Origin: Erinaceus europaeus
Lineage: Eukaryota; Chordata; Mammalia; Eulipotyphla; Erinaceidae
Direction of reading: 5' to 3'
DNA length: 64,000 bases
NCBI RefSeq assembly: GCF_950295315.1
Contig: NC_080164.1
Span: forward strand, 63,647,615 to 63,711,614
Positions 31,491-41,944 of this stretch are shown piece by piece. The stretch's first letter is position 1; every line of letters begins with the position of its first letter. The notes under the pieces are model-generated. The model searched no databases. It was given only the letters and a program-made list of their open reading frames with translations, and had not been told where the DNA came from. The translations under genes and the position numbers were made by a program.

Positions 31491-32534
31491 GACAGAGCCC
31501 CTCAATGGGCACGGGAAACTGATGCTGTTTGTCTGCTGTTTGTCTGTTTGTGAGCTGCTTCTCTATTCTCCACCCTCTGGAACCTTTACGGGGAACCTCT
31601 GAGGTGGGCTTCCACTGTGGCACCACTTCCACTGTGGGTTCCACTGTGTGACTCACAGATAAAGGGAGACTTTTGCTGGGGAGGGAAGCCTGGGCTCAGG
31701 GCGGCTCTCCTGCTGCGTCCTTCTAGGGGCCTGGGTGTGTGGGGCGAGTGCTGTGATTGTGGGGGATTCTGAACCCCACTTTGGGGCGTGGGGTGGGAAT
31801 CCTCACTCAGGGGCTCTGCAGAAGACCCTCCCCACCCACACCCTTGGTTTTAGACACATGAGCGAGGTCTGTTTAAAGCAGAGCAGGGTGTGTATGTATG
31901 AGGAGGGGGAAGGCTTGGAGCCCTTACACAGTACAAACGTGTCCCTCGCCGCCTGCTCCTCCCCAGCCCAGCGCACAGACAGGAGTTGTGTACACAGGAT
32001 TTTAGTATTTCCTCTCCGGCTCCAGCCCCAATTTGAGGGCCTGTAAAAGCTTGAATGGCGTCCAGTGCGGCGTGGTTTGCTTAAGCCCGGCTCCGGAGCA
32101 GAGTCAAAGCAGCCCACACAGGGACCGGGCGCCTGCAGGGAGCCCCTGGGGGCGATGGGGGGGCGCCCACACCCTAGTGCAGGCCGCGCCCGCCGCCTCC
32201 CCGCCGCCGCTGCAGCGTGCAGACCTGGCACCCGGAACCGCCCTGGGGACCCCAGCGCTGATGGGGGCGGGGGAGGGGGGGAGGGCGTGGCTGCTTGACA
32301 CCTCCTCCCTTCCTTTCCCTCCTGAGTCTGCGGGGAGCCAGTTGCTGCAAACCCTCACAGGTTTCAAGGGATGGGTCGCGGTGCAGAGCAAAAGTCCCAG
32401 GCTAGTTCAGTCTTTTCTGAGCTCTGCACCCCTGCTGTGTGTATGGGCGAGGAGGGGTCGGCTAGGGGGTCGGAGATTGCTTTTCTCCCCAGTCCCTGTC
32501 TAAAATCACTCAATCTGGCTTCTCTAATAGGCTG
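31491..32534. other. GC-rich intergenic block with a CpG-dense core
   Basis: The CpG-dense core is about 32,050-32,300, with roughly two dozen CpGs counted by eye. The flanks are ordinary GC-rich DNA. It carries overlapping frames on both strands (156 codons at 32,033-32,503 plus, 142 codons at 31,803-32,231 minus), which are expected in such composition and have no domain I recognise. Confidence 0.55.
32050..32300. promoter_or_regulatory. Candidate small CpG island
   Basis: The block includes GTCCAGTGCGGCGTGG, CCCGGCTCCGGAGC, GGGACCGGGCGCC, CCGCGCCCGCCGCC and GCCGCCGCTGCAGCG. CpGs are scarce elsewhere in the window. It could be a promoter of an unannotated transcript or a distal element. 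No TATA box or convincing first exon/donor was identified. Confidence 0.55.
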
Positions 32535-32610
32535 TGTGTGTGTCTACACAACTCACTCAACCTCTGTGAGCCTCATCTGTATAAAGGGGCTGGTGGAGGT
32601 TCAGCATTGA
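32535..32610 (+). mobile_element. MIR fragment
   Basis: ACTCACTCAACCTCTGTGAGCCTCATCTGTATAAAGGGGCTGG resembles the MIR core with a short deletion. Confidence 0.55.
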
Positions 32611-33080
32611 CCCCTGCCAACCCTAGCCCCAGCAGCACTTTACAGTGTGATGGTGCTGTAGCAGCCTTGCTGCAGGCAGGGTGCTCTCTGAGGGAAGCAA
32701 GCCCAGCCCTCCCGTCCAGGGGCTGTGACTCACACCACTAGTCAAGTGAGCAAGTGGCTATTCCCAGGCAGGACGTGAGGCCCAGCAAATCTAGGTGAGG
32801 CTGGACTAGGTAAGTGTGACTGCTGTGGGAGCTTTGAGCACCTTTCACTGAAGGACTGGACGTGGCCCTTACGTGGTGAGTGACGGTGGGGAGTGACTCA
32901 CACGCTAAGCACGGTGGCTTCTGTGGACACAGTTGAGGTAACTCAGGGCTCCACATATGGACTATGGAAGCCTATTTCAGCTTAGCTTTCAGTCCAAAGC
33001 TCCAAGGCCCAGACCCCTCTGCCTCCACATGCTTGGTAAACCGGTTTGGTGACTTGAGGACACTTGACAATTTCAGTCTG
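32611..33080. other. Intergenic, unique
   Basis: It holds TGACTCA motifs at 32,726 and 32,894. No gene is recognised. Confidence 0.5.
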
Positions 33081-33150
33081 TGCTTATTCCAGTTACTGAG
33101 CTAAGTTATAGAAATTGCTTATCCCGTTTACTGAGCTAAGTTATAGGAAT
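33081..33150. repeat. 35-bp tandem duplication
   Basis: Two adjacent copies built around ACTGAGCTAAGTTATAG (33,081-33,115 and 33,116-33,150) differ at only a few positions. Confidence 0.9.
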
Positions 33151-33367
33151 GAGTATCAATATCAAAATTTTTGCTTATTGACCCTTGACTACTGGTGGGG
33201 AGGAGTTACATAACAACCACCACATTATTTTTCTAACTCCCCTGAAAAAAATTCCTTAAAAATTTTTCTATGAGGTCCTAAGTTCAATCCCTGGCCTTGC
33301 CTGTGGTTGGGTGGGACCAAGTGACTGGTCCTAGCTACAAAGTTGTGAGCAGAAATTATGGCTCACA

Positions 33368-33603
33368 AGGGCCAGGTATTGGTGCTCCTGATTAAGCACA
33401 CACATTACAATGCACAAGGACCCAAGTTCAAGACCTTGGTTCCCACGGGCAGGAGGAAAGCTTCACAAGTGGTAAAGCAGGGTGCAGGTATCTCTTGGTC
33501 TGTTTCCTTCCCGATCTCCCTCTCCTCTCTCAATTTCACTCTGTTTTTACCCAACAATAAATAAATATATATATTTAAAAAACAAAAATGTTAAAAATAA
33601 AAA
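33368..33603 (+). mobile_element. SINE family B with 15-bp target duplication
   Basis: GGGCCAGGTATTGGTGCTCC head and an AATAAATAAATATATAT tail. GAAATTATGGCTCAC (about 33,353) and GAAATTATGACTCAC (about 33,605) flank it. Confidence 0.92.
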
Positions 33604-33619
33604 CGAAATTATGACTCAC

Positions 33620-34120
33620 TCCCAAAGTAGAATATTTAAGTACCATTGCAAGACCCCACAACTCTTCTCTCTCTGTCACTACAGTCAGCAAGTGCAGTTG
33701 GTGGATGCCCTCCATCCTGAATCTGAGAGAGAGAAGAAATGAAACAAAGCCCCCAGCAGACTCATGATGAACATTTAGAATACACAAGCAACAAATTGTG
33801 TTATCTAAGCTATTACATTTGTAAGACTGTTCGTTACCATAGTACGGCATATCCTATCCTGACTGATATAACAGTCAAGTTGGATCTGGGGAGAACTTAG
33901 GACCTCTCTCTCCAAGGTGAATGCACGGCGCCAAGAAAAGGCCAGAAGGGGTACTTGTGTCCAGTGGCCCAGGGCACCTGTCTTCTCTACTTGGCAGGAG
34001 TCACTCCTCAAAAAGTCAAGGCCTGGATCTACTTTGAAGAACACTTCTGCAACAGCAGGGACAAACTAGGACCCACTGAGGTAGGGGTCTGTAATGGGAG
34101 CAGGGAGGTAAAGTCCAGAA
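33620..34120. other. Intergenic, no feature recognised
   Basis: Unique-looking. Confidence 0.5.
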
Positions 34121-34212
34121 AGCAGGATTTCTGCAGGATCTGCATTTCAGAAAAAAAAAAAAAAAAAAAGCAGGATTTCTGTAGGATCTGCATTTCAGAA
34201 AAAAAAAAAAAA
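34121..34212. repeat. 48-bp tandem duplication with A-runs
   Basis: AGCAGGATTTCTG[C/T]AGGATCTGCATTTCAG plus a poly-A run occurs twice in tandem (from 34,121 and 34,169), with one substitution. Confidence 0.93.
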
Positions 34213-34456
34213 CACCACTTCAGGCTAAGTCTGGGGAACATGAGTGAGTCTTTGTATTGGACACTGCCTTTACCTACCACTGCCCACTTATGCTTCTGCC
34301 TTGTTCTCAAACCCAACTTGTTTGAGATGGAGATGGCCCAGCTACAGAGGACCAATGGCTGGTCTTACAGCAAGCACAGCATGTCTGTTCTCCCATTTTT
34401 CCTGTCCCGCTGTCCTGTTGCATTCAGCATTGGATTATAAGGTATATGTAGAAATC

Positions 34457-34458
<2 letters not shown>
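34213..34458. other. Intergenic, no feature recognised
   Basis: An open plus frame (33,955-34,440) runs through the tandem duplication and is not considered coding. Confidence 0.5.

Positions 34459-34536
<78 letters not shown>
34459..34536. repeat. (GT)16(GA)23 compound microsatellite
   Basis: GT run 34,459-34,490 passes directly into a GA run to 34,536. Confidence 0.98.
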
Positions 34537-34539
<3 letters not shown>

Positions 34540-34959
34540 GAGACTCCAGTTTTTTGGATAAAAGGGGACAGATTAAACTGGTGGCCCTGTCTTTAATATT
34601 GTCATTGCTGTTTGAATATGGATGTGTACCTGAAACTGTGCCTATCGTCTAAGATTACTAAAGCCAAAAGAATCTCAGAGTTGTTGAGTTATGGTGTTGT
34701 TACAGCAGCTACCTCTTGACTTCCCCCTTAGAAGAAAAATATTCCCCTGTGTATTTAATCTTTCTCGCCAGGTGGTCTGTTACTTAAAGACAAATGCTTT
34801 CCTAACTGGTACTGTTCTTAGCAGGGATGTTGGGAGAAAGGCCTTTTTCCAGTTACCAACCCCAGCACTTCTCTTCCTTCCTTATCTGGGAACACACTGC
34901 CCCAGATCACTCCCATTCCCCGAAGTTGTCCTGGATCAATTTGGACATGTCCTGTTGCA

Positions 34960-35390
34960 GCTTCCACATAAATTCCAGAATTCTCTCCCCTAAATACAAA
35001 CCTGACAGTGGTACTCCTCTGCCCATAAACTTCACCAGCTTCCTTCAGGTCCTCAGCAGGGGGTTCAGACTCCTTCCCAAGACCCTTATGGTATTTCCCA
35101 TCCTAGATACCCCATTGTACCCTCAAATCTATTTCCTCAGCACTCCCCCTTCCCAAGACTTGGCCCATCCCTACCATTCTGCCTCCACCATGGGTTTACT
35201 CTCTGCTTTGCTAGATCTCTGTGAACCTTTGTCATAGTCTGTGACACAACACCTTGTAATGACTTGTTTACAATTCTTTCCTTTCAGAGATGGTGTGCTC
35301 TGTGATCAAAGGCCAGTCCTTACACTGTCAACATGTGCTTCAGCTTCCAGGACAGCCAGTTCTCAGAAAACAGTCTGCTGATTAAATAAA
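34960..35390 (+). mobile_element. L2 fragment
   Basis: AATACAAACCTGACAGTGGTACTCCTCTGCCC...TTCACCAGCTTCCTTCAGG...TTCAGACTCCTTCCCAAG, and further on a TTTGTCATAGTCTGTGAC...TGTTTACAATTC region, parallel the 3' third of mammalian L2. It is decayed. Confidence 0.6.
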
Positions 35391-35707
35391 ACCCAGTGCT
35401 TTGGTTATACTTTGGATATTAACCTTGAGCTTATATTTTGGGTTCTATATGGAACCTGTGGAGTTCCTCACTCTGGGGAAAGGGCTTGGTCCTTTTCCTA
35501 GTAAGCAATGTTTTATGGAGCACCTACTATGTGTCTGTATCAGTTAGTCCTCACCACACTCCTGTTGTCTAACAAGAACCCACAAATCTCAGAGGCATAC
35601 AGCAGCAGTCACTTATTTCAATTTTGCCTTTGGGCTGGACGGGGGTGAATTGAGCCCCACTTTTCATACTAGGAAATCAGAAGTACAGTTATCACCACCT
35701 CTTCTCC

Positions 35708-35920
35708 ACAAGGTAAACATTCCAGGACCCCCAGTGGATGCCTGAAACTACAGATAGTCCCACACCCCATAGTACAGTTTGATTTCTAAGTTAGACACAG
35801 TGATAGATTAATAGTAGTAACTAATAATAAAATAGAATGAGTATAACAATATAATGTAATTAAGGTTTTAAGAATGTAGTCTCTGTAATATACAATATCT
35901 TACTGGACACAATTTTTAAT
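35708..35920. mobile_element. Tigger-like DNA transposon fragment
   Basis: TTCCAGGACCCCCAGTGGATGCCTGAAAC, then GTTAGACACAGTGATAGATTAATAG...AACTAATAATAAAATAGAA...ATAACAATATAATGTAAT, matches the end region of a Tigger/mariner-related human repeat that I recall. No transposase remains. Confidence 0.65.
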
Positions 35921-36111
35921 TTTTGGACTGCAAATGATGACAGGTAACTTAAATTGTTAAAAAGAAAATGGTAGGTGGGGAGGGGGGCATTACTATATAG
36001 AAATAAAGTGTAAGTACAGTTTGCACAGTTGATAAGCAGAAAAACCAGAAAACTCAGAGAGCCTGATTCAAGTCTGGATTCTTTACCACAATGCCATGTG
36101 GCTTTTCTGTT

Positions 36112-36455
36112 ATGTGCTGAATATTTGTGTTCCCCCATTCATACATTGAAATCTAATCCCTGATAGGATGGTGCTTGGGGGTGGGACCTTTGACTGGTTT
36201 TTAGGTCAAGAGGACAAAGCCCTCAAAAAGGGGTTAGTAACCTTTAAAAAAATGTCCAGGCCCTCATCAGTCCTTCCTGTCACATGAGAACGAACATAGG
36301 GAAAAGATGGTCACTTATGAGCCTTTAAGTAAAATTTCACCGGAAACCATATCTGCTAGCATGGAAACCTTAAATGTTCAGCCTCTAAAACTGTGAGAAA
36401 TAAATCTCTTTTCTAGTCTGTGGTTTCTTCTTATAGCAACTCAAAAGACCACATA
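36112..36455 (+). mobile_element. MaLR-type LTR (MLT1/MST-like)
   Basis: GCTGAATATTTGTGTTCCCCCATTCATACATTGAAATCTAATCCC...GATGGTGCTTGGGGGTGGGACCTTTG...GCCTCTAAAACTGTGAGAAATAAATCTC keeps the MaLR LTR order, with the AATAAA near the end. The copy is old. Confidence 0.85.
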
Positions 36456-36730
36456 TTCACCATTCTTGAAAGTGTCCCATCTCTGTACAGAGTAAGCTCA
36501 ATATAAATGTTACCGCCTCCTAGGACTCTGAAAGGATGATGATGTTATAACATAATTTAGCCTATATCTATATGTGTCTAAGTTATTCCAAACATTCTAT
36601 TACAAACAATGCTGCATGAGAAATTTGTCTTAGTCCTTCAGCAAAGTGAAGACAATTTGCAGGGAAATTTCTAGAAATGTTATATAACTTTTTAAAGAAG
36701 TATTATATAACTTTTAAATTCTTGAGGCAA
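36456..36730. other. AT-rich intergenic, no feature recognised
   Basis: Nothing identifiable beyond scattered L1-like words. Confidence 0.4.
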
Positions 36731-36746
36731 GCAAAGGTTAACTTTT

Positions 36747-37008
36747 TAAAAAAATATTTATTTTCCCTTTTGTTGCCCTTGTTGTTTAACATTGTTGGGG
36801 TTATTGATGTCATTGTTGTTGGATAGGACAGAGAGAAATGGAGAGAGGAAGGGAAGACAGAGAGGAGGAGAGAAAGACAGACACCTGCAGACCTGTTTTA
36901 TCACCTGTGAAGTGACTCCCCTGCAGGTGGGGAGCCGGGGGCTCAAAACTGGATCCTTACGCAGGTCCTTGCGCTTGGCTTAACCCGCTGCTCCACCGCT
37001 GGACTCCT
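36747..37008 (-). mobile_element. SINE family A with perfect 16-bp target duplication
   Basis: GCAAAGGTTAACTTTT at 36,731-36,746 is repeated exactly at 37,009-37,024. The SINE lacks a few bases in the head (CTTGGCTTAACCC). Confidence 0.97.
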
Positions 37009-37065
37009 GCAAAGGTTAACTTTTAAAGAGAAAAGCATGTTTTAACTTATTGGTTAAAGAAAAAT

Positions 37066-37176
37066 GGAGCAAGGGTAAATAGCATAACGGTTCTGCAAAG
37101 AGACTCATGCCGGAGACTCCAAAGTCCCAGGTTCAATCCCCTGCACCATAGACAGAGCTTTAAAAAAAATAGAAAA
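37066..37176 (+). mobile_element. SINE family C, internal deletion
   Basis: GGAGCAAGGGTAAATAGCATAACGG, box B GGTTCAATCCCC, then CACCATAGACAGAGC directly to the A-tail. Confidence 0.85.
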
Positions 37177-37199
37177 AGAAAAAATGCAGCAGATAGTAT

Positions 37200-37515
37200 A
37201 AACAGAGCTCTTTACTGCTACAATCAAAGTGCCTTGGTTGGCGGCCTGAGAATCTGCTTCTTCTGTCCCAAAGTCTGCTGATAACCTAAATAAGTTGTAC
37301 TCTCTGTATACACACAAAAAAAAGTAACCTGTTAAGCCTGTTGCTATGAGTTACTATGGGAAGGTTGATAACTGTATAAAAAGGCAAACCCCACTGTGTT
37401 CAAGAACCAGTCTTTTGTGAACGTGGTCTGGTTGGGTCTGCTGGCATAATAAACACTGCTTCCTACAGTAAAGTCTTCAGGTGTCTCATCTCTCAGCCCA
37501 GGAATCCAATTAACA
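37200..37515 (+). mobile_element. LTR-like sequence, 5' edge unresolved
   Basis: A TATA box (TATAAAAAGG, 37,375-37,384) lies 73 bp before AATAAA (37,448-37,453), which lies about 60 bp before a CA end (37,514-37,515). This spacing matches U3-R-U5 of an LTR. I could not fix the TG start or a target duplication, and the superfamily is unknown. Confidence 0.5.
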
Positions 37516-37644
37516 TTCTGATAGCTATAACTAAATTGTCAACAATCTATGATGTATCAATTTCCTCACACTGTTCCCCGTCTGGTGTATTGGCAGGCAC
37601 TGTTATTTTAACAACATAATGGATGAACAAAAATTACCTCCAGG

Positions 37645-37740
37645 ACCAGGGAGACAGCACAGTGGTAGCACACAGAAGTGATATGAAAGAAGTCCTGGGT
37701 TCAATTGTCAATAGCCAAAGTTTAGCAGTGCTCCAGTGGG
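37645..37740 (+). mobile_element. SINE, E/H-like
   Basis: GGACCAGGGAGACAGCACAGTGGTAGCACACAG and GGGTTCAATTGTCAATAGC, then AGCAGTGCTCCAG. It runs into a GT repeat (37,740-37,760). Confidence 0.65.
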
Positions 37741-37760
37741 GTGTGTGTGTGTGTGTGTGT
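37740..37760. repeat. (GT)n microsatellite
   Basis: About ten GT units. Confidence 0.9.
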
Positions 37761-37775
37761 GAGGTGGACTACTTA

Positions 37776-37905
37776 AGGCTGAGGGTGTGACTCAGCAGAC
37801 AAGAGCACATGTTTTGCAAACCTGAGACCATGAGTTCAGTTGTCGGCACTACGTGTGGCCAGAGAGGTGCACTGGTGCCCCTCACCCCATTAAATACATT
37901 TTTAA
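37776..37905 (+). mobile_element. SINE, H-like
   Basis: GGCTGAGGGTGTGACTCAGCAGACAAGAGCACATG, box-B-like GAGTTCAGTTG, tail ATTAAATACATTTTT. Confidence 0.6.
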
Positions 37906-37973
37906 AATATCTTAAGAAAATTAAGTAGTACCTCTGTAAAATAGTACTTTCATGTTATTCAAATATGTATATA

Positions 37974-38258
37974 TTTTCCTTTGCCTCCAGGGTTATTGCT
38001 GGGGTTCAGTGCCAGCACTATGAATTATACGCTTCTAGTGACCAATTTTTCCATATTTTCTCTTTATATTTTACTTTTAATTTTTATTTTTATTTGATAG
38101 GACAGAGAGAAATTGACAGAGAAAACCAGATAAAGACAACTGTAGACCTACTTCACTATTTGTGAAGTGCCATCTGTACAGGTCAGGAGTGGGGGATCGA
38201 ACCTGGATCCTAGCACATGGTAATAAGTGCACTTAACCAAGTACACCCACCTGGCTCC
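37974..38258 (-). mobile_element. SINE family Ax
   Basis: TTTGCCTCCAGGGTTATTGCTGGGGTTC module, GA-rich body and CCCACCTGGCTCCC head. A family A copy inserted immediately beyond the head. Confidence 0.88.
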
Positions 38259-38268
38259 CATGTTTGTG

Positions 38269-38571
38269 TTTTTTTTTTTTTAAATATTTATTTATTTATT
38301 TATTTCCTTTTGTTGCCCTTGTTGTTTTATTGTTGTCATTATTATTGTTGTTGTTATTGATGTCATCGTTGTTGGATATGACAGAGAGAAATGGAGAGAG
38401 GAGGGGAAGATAGAGAGGGGGAGAGAAAGATAGACACCTGCAGACCTGCTTCACCACCTGTGAAGTGACTCCCCTGCAGGTGGGGAGCCGGGGGCTCGAA
38501 CCGGGATCCTGACACCACTCCTTGTGCTTTGTGCCACATGTGCTTAACCCGCTGCACTACTGCCTGACTCC
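38269..38571 (-). mobile_element. SINE family A with 10-bp target duplication
   Basis: CATGTTTGTG at 38,259-38,268 recurs at 38,572-38,581. The core GGGGGCTCGAACCGGGATCC is close to consensus. Confidence 0.95.
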
Positions 38572-38581
38572 CATGTTTGTG

Positions 38582-38913
38582 GTTTTTATGATGAACTGAA
38601 ATTTATGTAGAGAGGCTAGATCATCAAGTCTTACTTAATCATTTTACTTTCTCCAGAGTGAAAAGGAGTTCCTACACCATGGCCTAACTTACATCATGGA
38701 ACTTGATTAAGTCAAATGAAAAATGTGAAGCCTTACTGAATACAGCCAAAGCATGAAGTTTGGAGGTTTGCAGAACAGGAGAGTGGATTATAGTGTGTGC
38801 TTCCATGACATGACTAGAAACAGAAGCATCTTGTGTGGACCAGTGGTGTCACTCCAAAATCATTTGTCACTCCAAAAGCAATGTGGGAGCACCTGCAATA
38901 TAGGAGCAGCTCC
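38582..38913. other. Intergenic, no feature recognised
   Basis: Unique-looking. Confidence 0.5.
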
Positions 38914-39191
38914 AGGGTTGGACAGTGGCACACTGGCTGAGCATACACGTTACCATGAGCAAGAACCCAAGTTCAAGTCCCCGCTCCTCACTTATAGCAG
39001 GAAAGCTTCATAAGAGGTGAAGCAGGTCTGTAGATATTTACCTCACCCCTAACCCTCTCTATTTCTCTCTGTCCTATCAAATTAAAAAAAAAAAAAGAAA
39101 GAAAAAGGAAAAAATGGCCACTGGGAGCAGTGTATTCATAATTATTGCATTGAGCCCCGTGATAACCCCAGTGGCAAAAAAAGAAAAAAAA
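38914..39191 (+). mobile_element. SINE with B-like head and Ax 3' module
   Basis: The head GGGTTGGACAGTGGCACACTGGCTGAGCATACACGTTACC has the family B spacing, whereas the end carries CCACTGGGAGCAGTGTATTCATAAT...AACCCCAGTGGCAAAA. Confidence 0.82.
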
Positions 39192-39435
39192 TTCTTAAAA
39201 AGTAGCACTTCCAATAGGAAAAAACAAAAACAAACAAACAAACAACAACAACAACAAAAAACAGTCCCCAGGTACCAGTAGATGTCAGACGTATTCAGAG
39301 GAAAGGAAACAAAGATGCAGGGAGAGAGAAGCTGATTCCTGATTGAAGCTTAGTAAATGCCTGTGTGAATGTCAATGAATATATTGGAAGTACCAACCCT
39401 TAATGAAAACCTACTAATTAAAAACCTAGTGCTCC
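39192..39435. other. Intergenic spacer, A-rich at left
   Basis: An (AAC)n-like run lies at about 39,226-39,258. No other feature. Confidence 0.5.
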
Positions 39436-40120
39436 AGATATACAGATGTCCAGTAAGCGCATAAAAAGCTGTTCACTACCCTCCTGCACTGCTGGTGGGA
39501 ATGTAAATTGGTCCAACCTCTGTGGAGAACAGTCTGGAGAACTCTCAGAAGGCTAGAAATGGGCCTGCGCTATGATCCTGCAATTCCTCTCCTGGGATAT
39601 ATGCTAAGAAATTCAACACACCCACTCAAAAATATTTGTGTATACCTATGTTCATAGCAGCACAACTTGTAATAACCAAAACCTGGAAGCAATCCAGGTG
39701 TCCAACAACAGATGAGTGGCTGAGCAAGTTGTGGTCTATATGCACAATGGAATACTACTCAGCTACTAAAAATGGTGATTTCACCGTGTTCAGCCCATCT
39801 TGGATGGAGATTGAAAAAATCATGTTGAGTGAAATAAGTCAGAAACAGAAGGATGAATACGGGATGATCTCACTCTCAGGCAGAAGTTGAAAAACAAGAT
39901 CAGAAGAGAAAACACAAGTAGAACCTGAACTGGAATTGGCGTATCACACCAAAGTAAAAGACTCTGGGGTGGGTGGGTGGGGAGAATACAGGTCCAAAAA
40001 TCATGACAGAGGACCTAGTAGGGGTTGTATGGGAAACTGGGAAATGTTATGCATGTACAAACTATTGTATTTACTGTTGACTGTAAAACATTAATCCCTC
40101 AATAAAGAAATTTTAAAAAA
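39436..40120 (+). mobile_element. 5'-truncated L1 (ORF2 end and 3'UTR)
   Basis: CTGCTGGTGGGAATGTAAATTGG opens the ORF2 C-terminal region. The frame from 39,636 encodes 84 residues (CIPMFIAAQ...TMEYYSATKNGDF) to the ORF2 stop near 39,890. The 3'UTR ends with CAATAAAGAAATTTTAAAAAAA at about 40,098-40,120. Confidence 0.92.
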
Positions 40121-40137
40121 AGTAAGAAGGGCTTTGA

Positions 40138-40262
40138 TGATCTAGGTTCCATGTTCAATCCCCAGCACCACCATAAACCAGATCTGAGGGGTGCTCTGGT
40201 CTCTCTCTGTATGTGTCTTTCTCTCTGTATCTCTAGCATTAAAATAAATAAATAAATAAATA
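40138..40262 (+). mobile_element. SINE family C/E, head missing
   Basis: CATGTTCAATCCCCAGCACCACCATAAACCAG, then CTCTGGTCTCTCTCTG and a tail of (AAAT)n. Confidence 0.75.
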
Positions 40263-40805
40263 AGAGCCACCAGTCGGTGGTGTACCTGGTTGATAGCACA
40301 TTACCACGTACAAGGACCTGAGTTCAAGCCTGGTCTGCACCTACAAGGAAGAAGCTTCACACGCCATGAAGCAGGTCTGCGGGTCTCTTTCACTTTCCTT
40401 CTCTATTTCTCTCTCCTCTCCCAATTTCTCTCTGTCCTATCAAATATTTTTTTTATTCCTTTATTTTCTTTTTTTTACTGCTACCAGGGTTATCACTGGG
40501 GCTTGATGGTGGTGGCATGATGAATACAACCTTCTTTTGATAGGACAGAGAGAAAATGAGAGGGGAAGAGAATACAAGAAAGGAGAGAGAAAGATAAACA
40601 CCCGCAAACTTGTCTCATGAGGCCTCCCCACTACAGGTGAGAAGCAGGGCCTCAAACCCAAGCCTCTGCACATGATAACCTGTGAACTTAACCAGGTACA
40701 CCACTGCTCAGTCATTAAAAAACAATTTTAAGGGGAAAAATGTCCTCCAGGCATGGTTGGATTCATTGTATAGGTGCTGAGCTCCAGAGGCAGTTAAGAA
40801 GGGAG
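40263..40805 (+). mobile_element. SINE (B-like head, Ax tail) split by a reverse SINE
   Basis: Head to CTGTCCTATCAAAT at 40,263-40,454. The 3' module GGGAAAAATGTCCTCCAGGC...GGTGCTGAGCTCCAG is at 40,733-40,800. The sequence between is a complete reverse SINE. Confidence 0.75.
40455..40713 (-). mobile_element. SINE family Ax, nested
   Basis: CTACCAGGGTTATCACTGGGGC, GA-rich body, CCACTGCTCAGTC head. It is inserted in the tail of a plus-strand SINE. I could not fix the target duplication. Confidence 0.85.
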
Positions 40806-40808
40806 AGA

Positions 40809-40836
40809 AATAATAATAATAATAATAATAATAATA
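40809..40836. repeat. (AAT)n microsatellite
   Basis: About nine units at the SINE tail. Confidence 0.95.
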
Positions 40837-40839
40837 GAC

Positions 40840-41773
40840 TCATGGCAATTGAGAAGGTAGAGAAATTATAATTATAATAATAATTATTATATATGATATT
40901 CTGTCTTGGCAATGGGAACAAGATCTGGTTAAAGAGATCTCAGGTGCCCCAGGCCCTGCTAGGCTGGAGCAGTCAACTGAAACTTAACTCCAATGCAGTC
41001 AAGAAGTCAGCAGGGAGCTGCCACTACCCCAGAAAGAGAGACTAGTGTTAGTGCCTCCCCTGGGGGCTAGTGCTGACTGTTTTGCCTCCTTACTCAAGAG
41101 AATAAGCAAGTGGGTTTAATCTTGCCTGCCAGCTCTGCTCTGCAACTAGTAACTACCTAGACTATTGGGTTGAGAAAGATTCTGAGGCCAAGGCTGAACT
41201 TAGGAGTGAACTTTACTGAAGTGATTGATTATAGTGATGTCTGCTGAGGCACAGAATAAAGTGTTGTAGGCTAATTGCCATCATTCCAGGACTTAATTCT
41301 TTTTGCACTGGGGATTCACACTCATCTCCTCTTCCTGTGCCCCAGAGGAAGGAGAAATCATCCACAATCCCCGTCTTTTCATTTTGGCGGATTCTCTCCT
41401 AGAGTTTCTACATACAGAGATCCTTTTGTGTAGCTGTCATCAAAAAGTACATCCTCATTGTAAACGTCTTTTTTCCACTTGGGCATTTCAGCACAGGGAT
41501 TTCCCTACGATTGCTTTTAACATTTTTTAAAAGTTTTTGTTTAATATCTTTAAAGAGTTGCACAAGTTCACTGTAGAAAATAAAGAGAGCCAACAAGAAA
41601 AAAATATTAAGATCTACTCAATTCTCAAACTCACAGGAGATCTAGGGAGAAGTAAACCAGGAGGGTGCTCATTCCAGAGCAACAAGCTACTACTTCCAGA
41701 TGTGTCAGAATTATCTAGAGTTGTTTCTTAATAAATAAAGATTTCCTCTAACATTCATTAAGAAAGGTTAAGC
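40840..41773. other. Intergenic, no gene recognised
   Basis: Frames of 62-75 codons at 41,303-41,731 have no recognisable domain. Confidence 0.5.
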
Positions 41774-41916
41774 TTGGACAGGGGTAAATAGCATAATGTT
41801 TATGCAAAGAGACTCTCATGCCTGAGGCTCCAACACCCCAAGTTCAATTCCTTGCATCACTATAAGCCATTGCTGAGCAGTGCTCTGGTTAAAAAAGAAA
41901 AAAAGAAAAGAAAAGG
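41774..41916 (+). mobile_element. SINE family C
   Basis: GGACAGGGGTAAATAGCATAATG, box B AGTTCAATTCC, GAGCAGTGCTCTGG, GA/A-rich tail. Confidence 0.9.
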
Positions 41917-41944
41917 CCAGACTTTTCCAGTCATCCTTCCACCA

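Noticed and set aside
32033..32503. 156-codon plus frame and 142-codon minus frame over the CpG-rich block
   Set aside because: GC-rich DNA has few stop codons. No domain, splice signals or codon pattern supports coding.
33955..34440. 161-codon plus frame
   Set aside because: It spans the tandem poly-A duplication (the repeated KKKK...QDFCRICISEKKKK unit), so it is an artefact.
35521..35705. Possible further ancient repeat next to the Tigger-like fragment
   Set aside because: Only short words matched and I could not assign a family.
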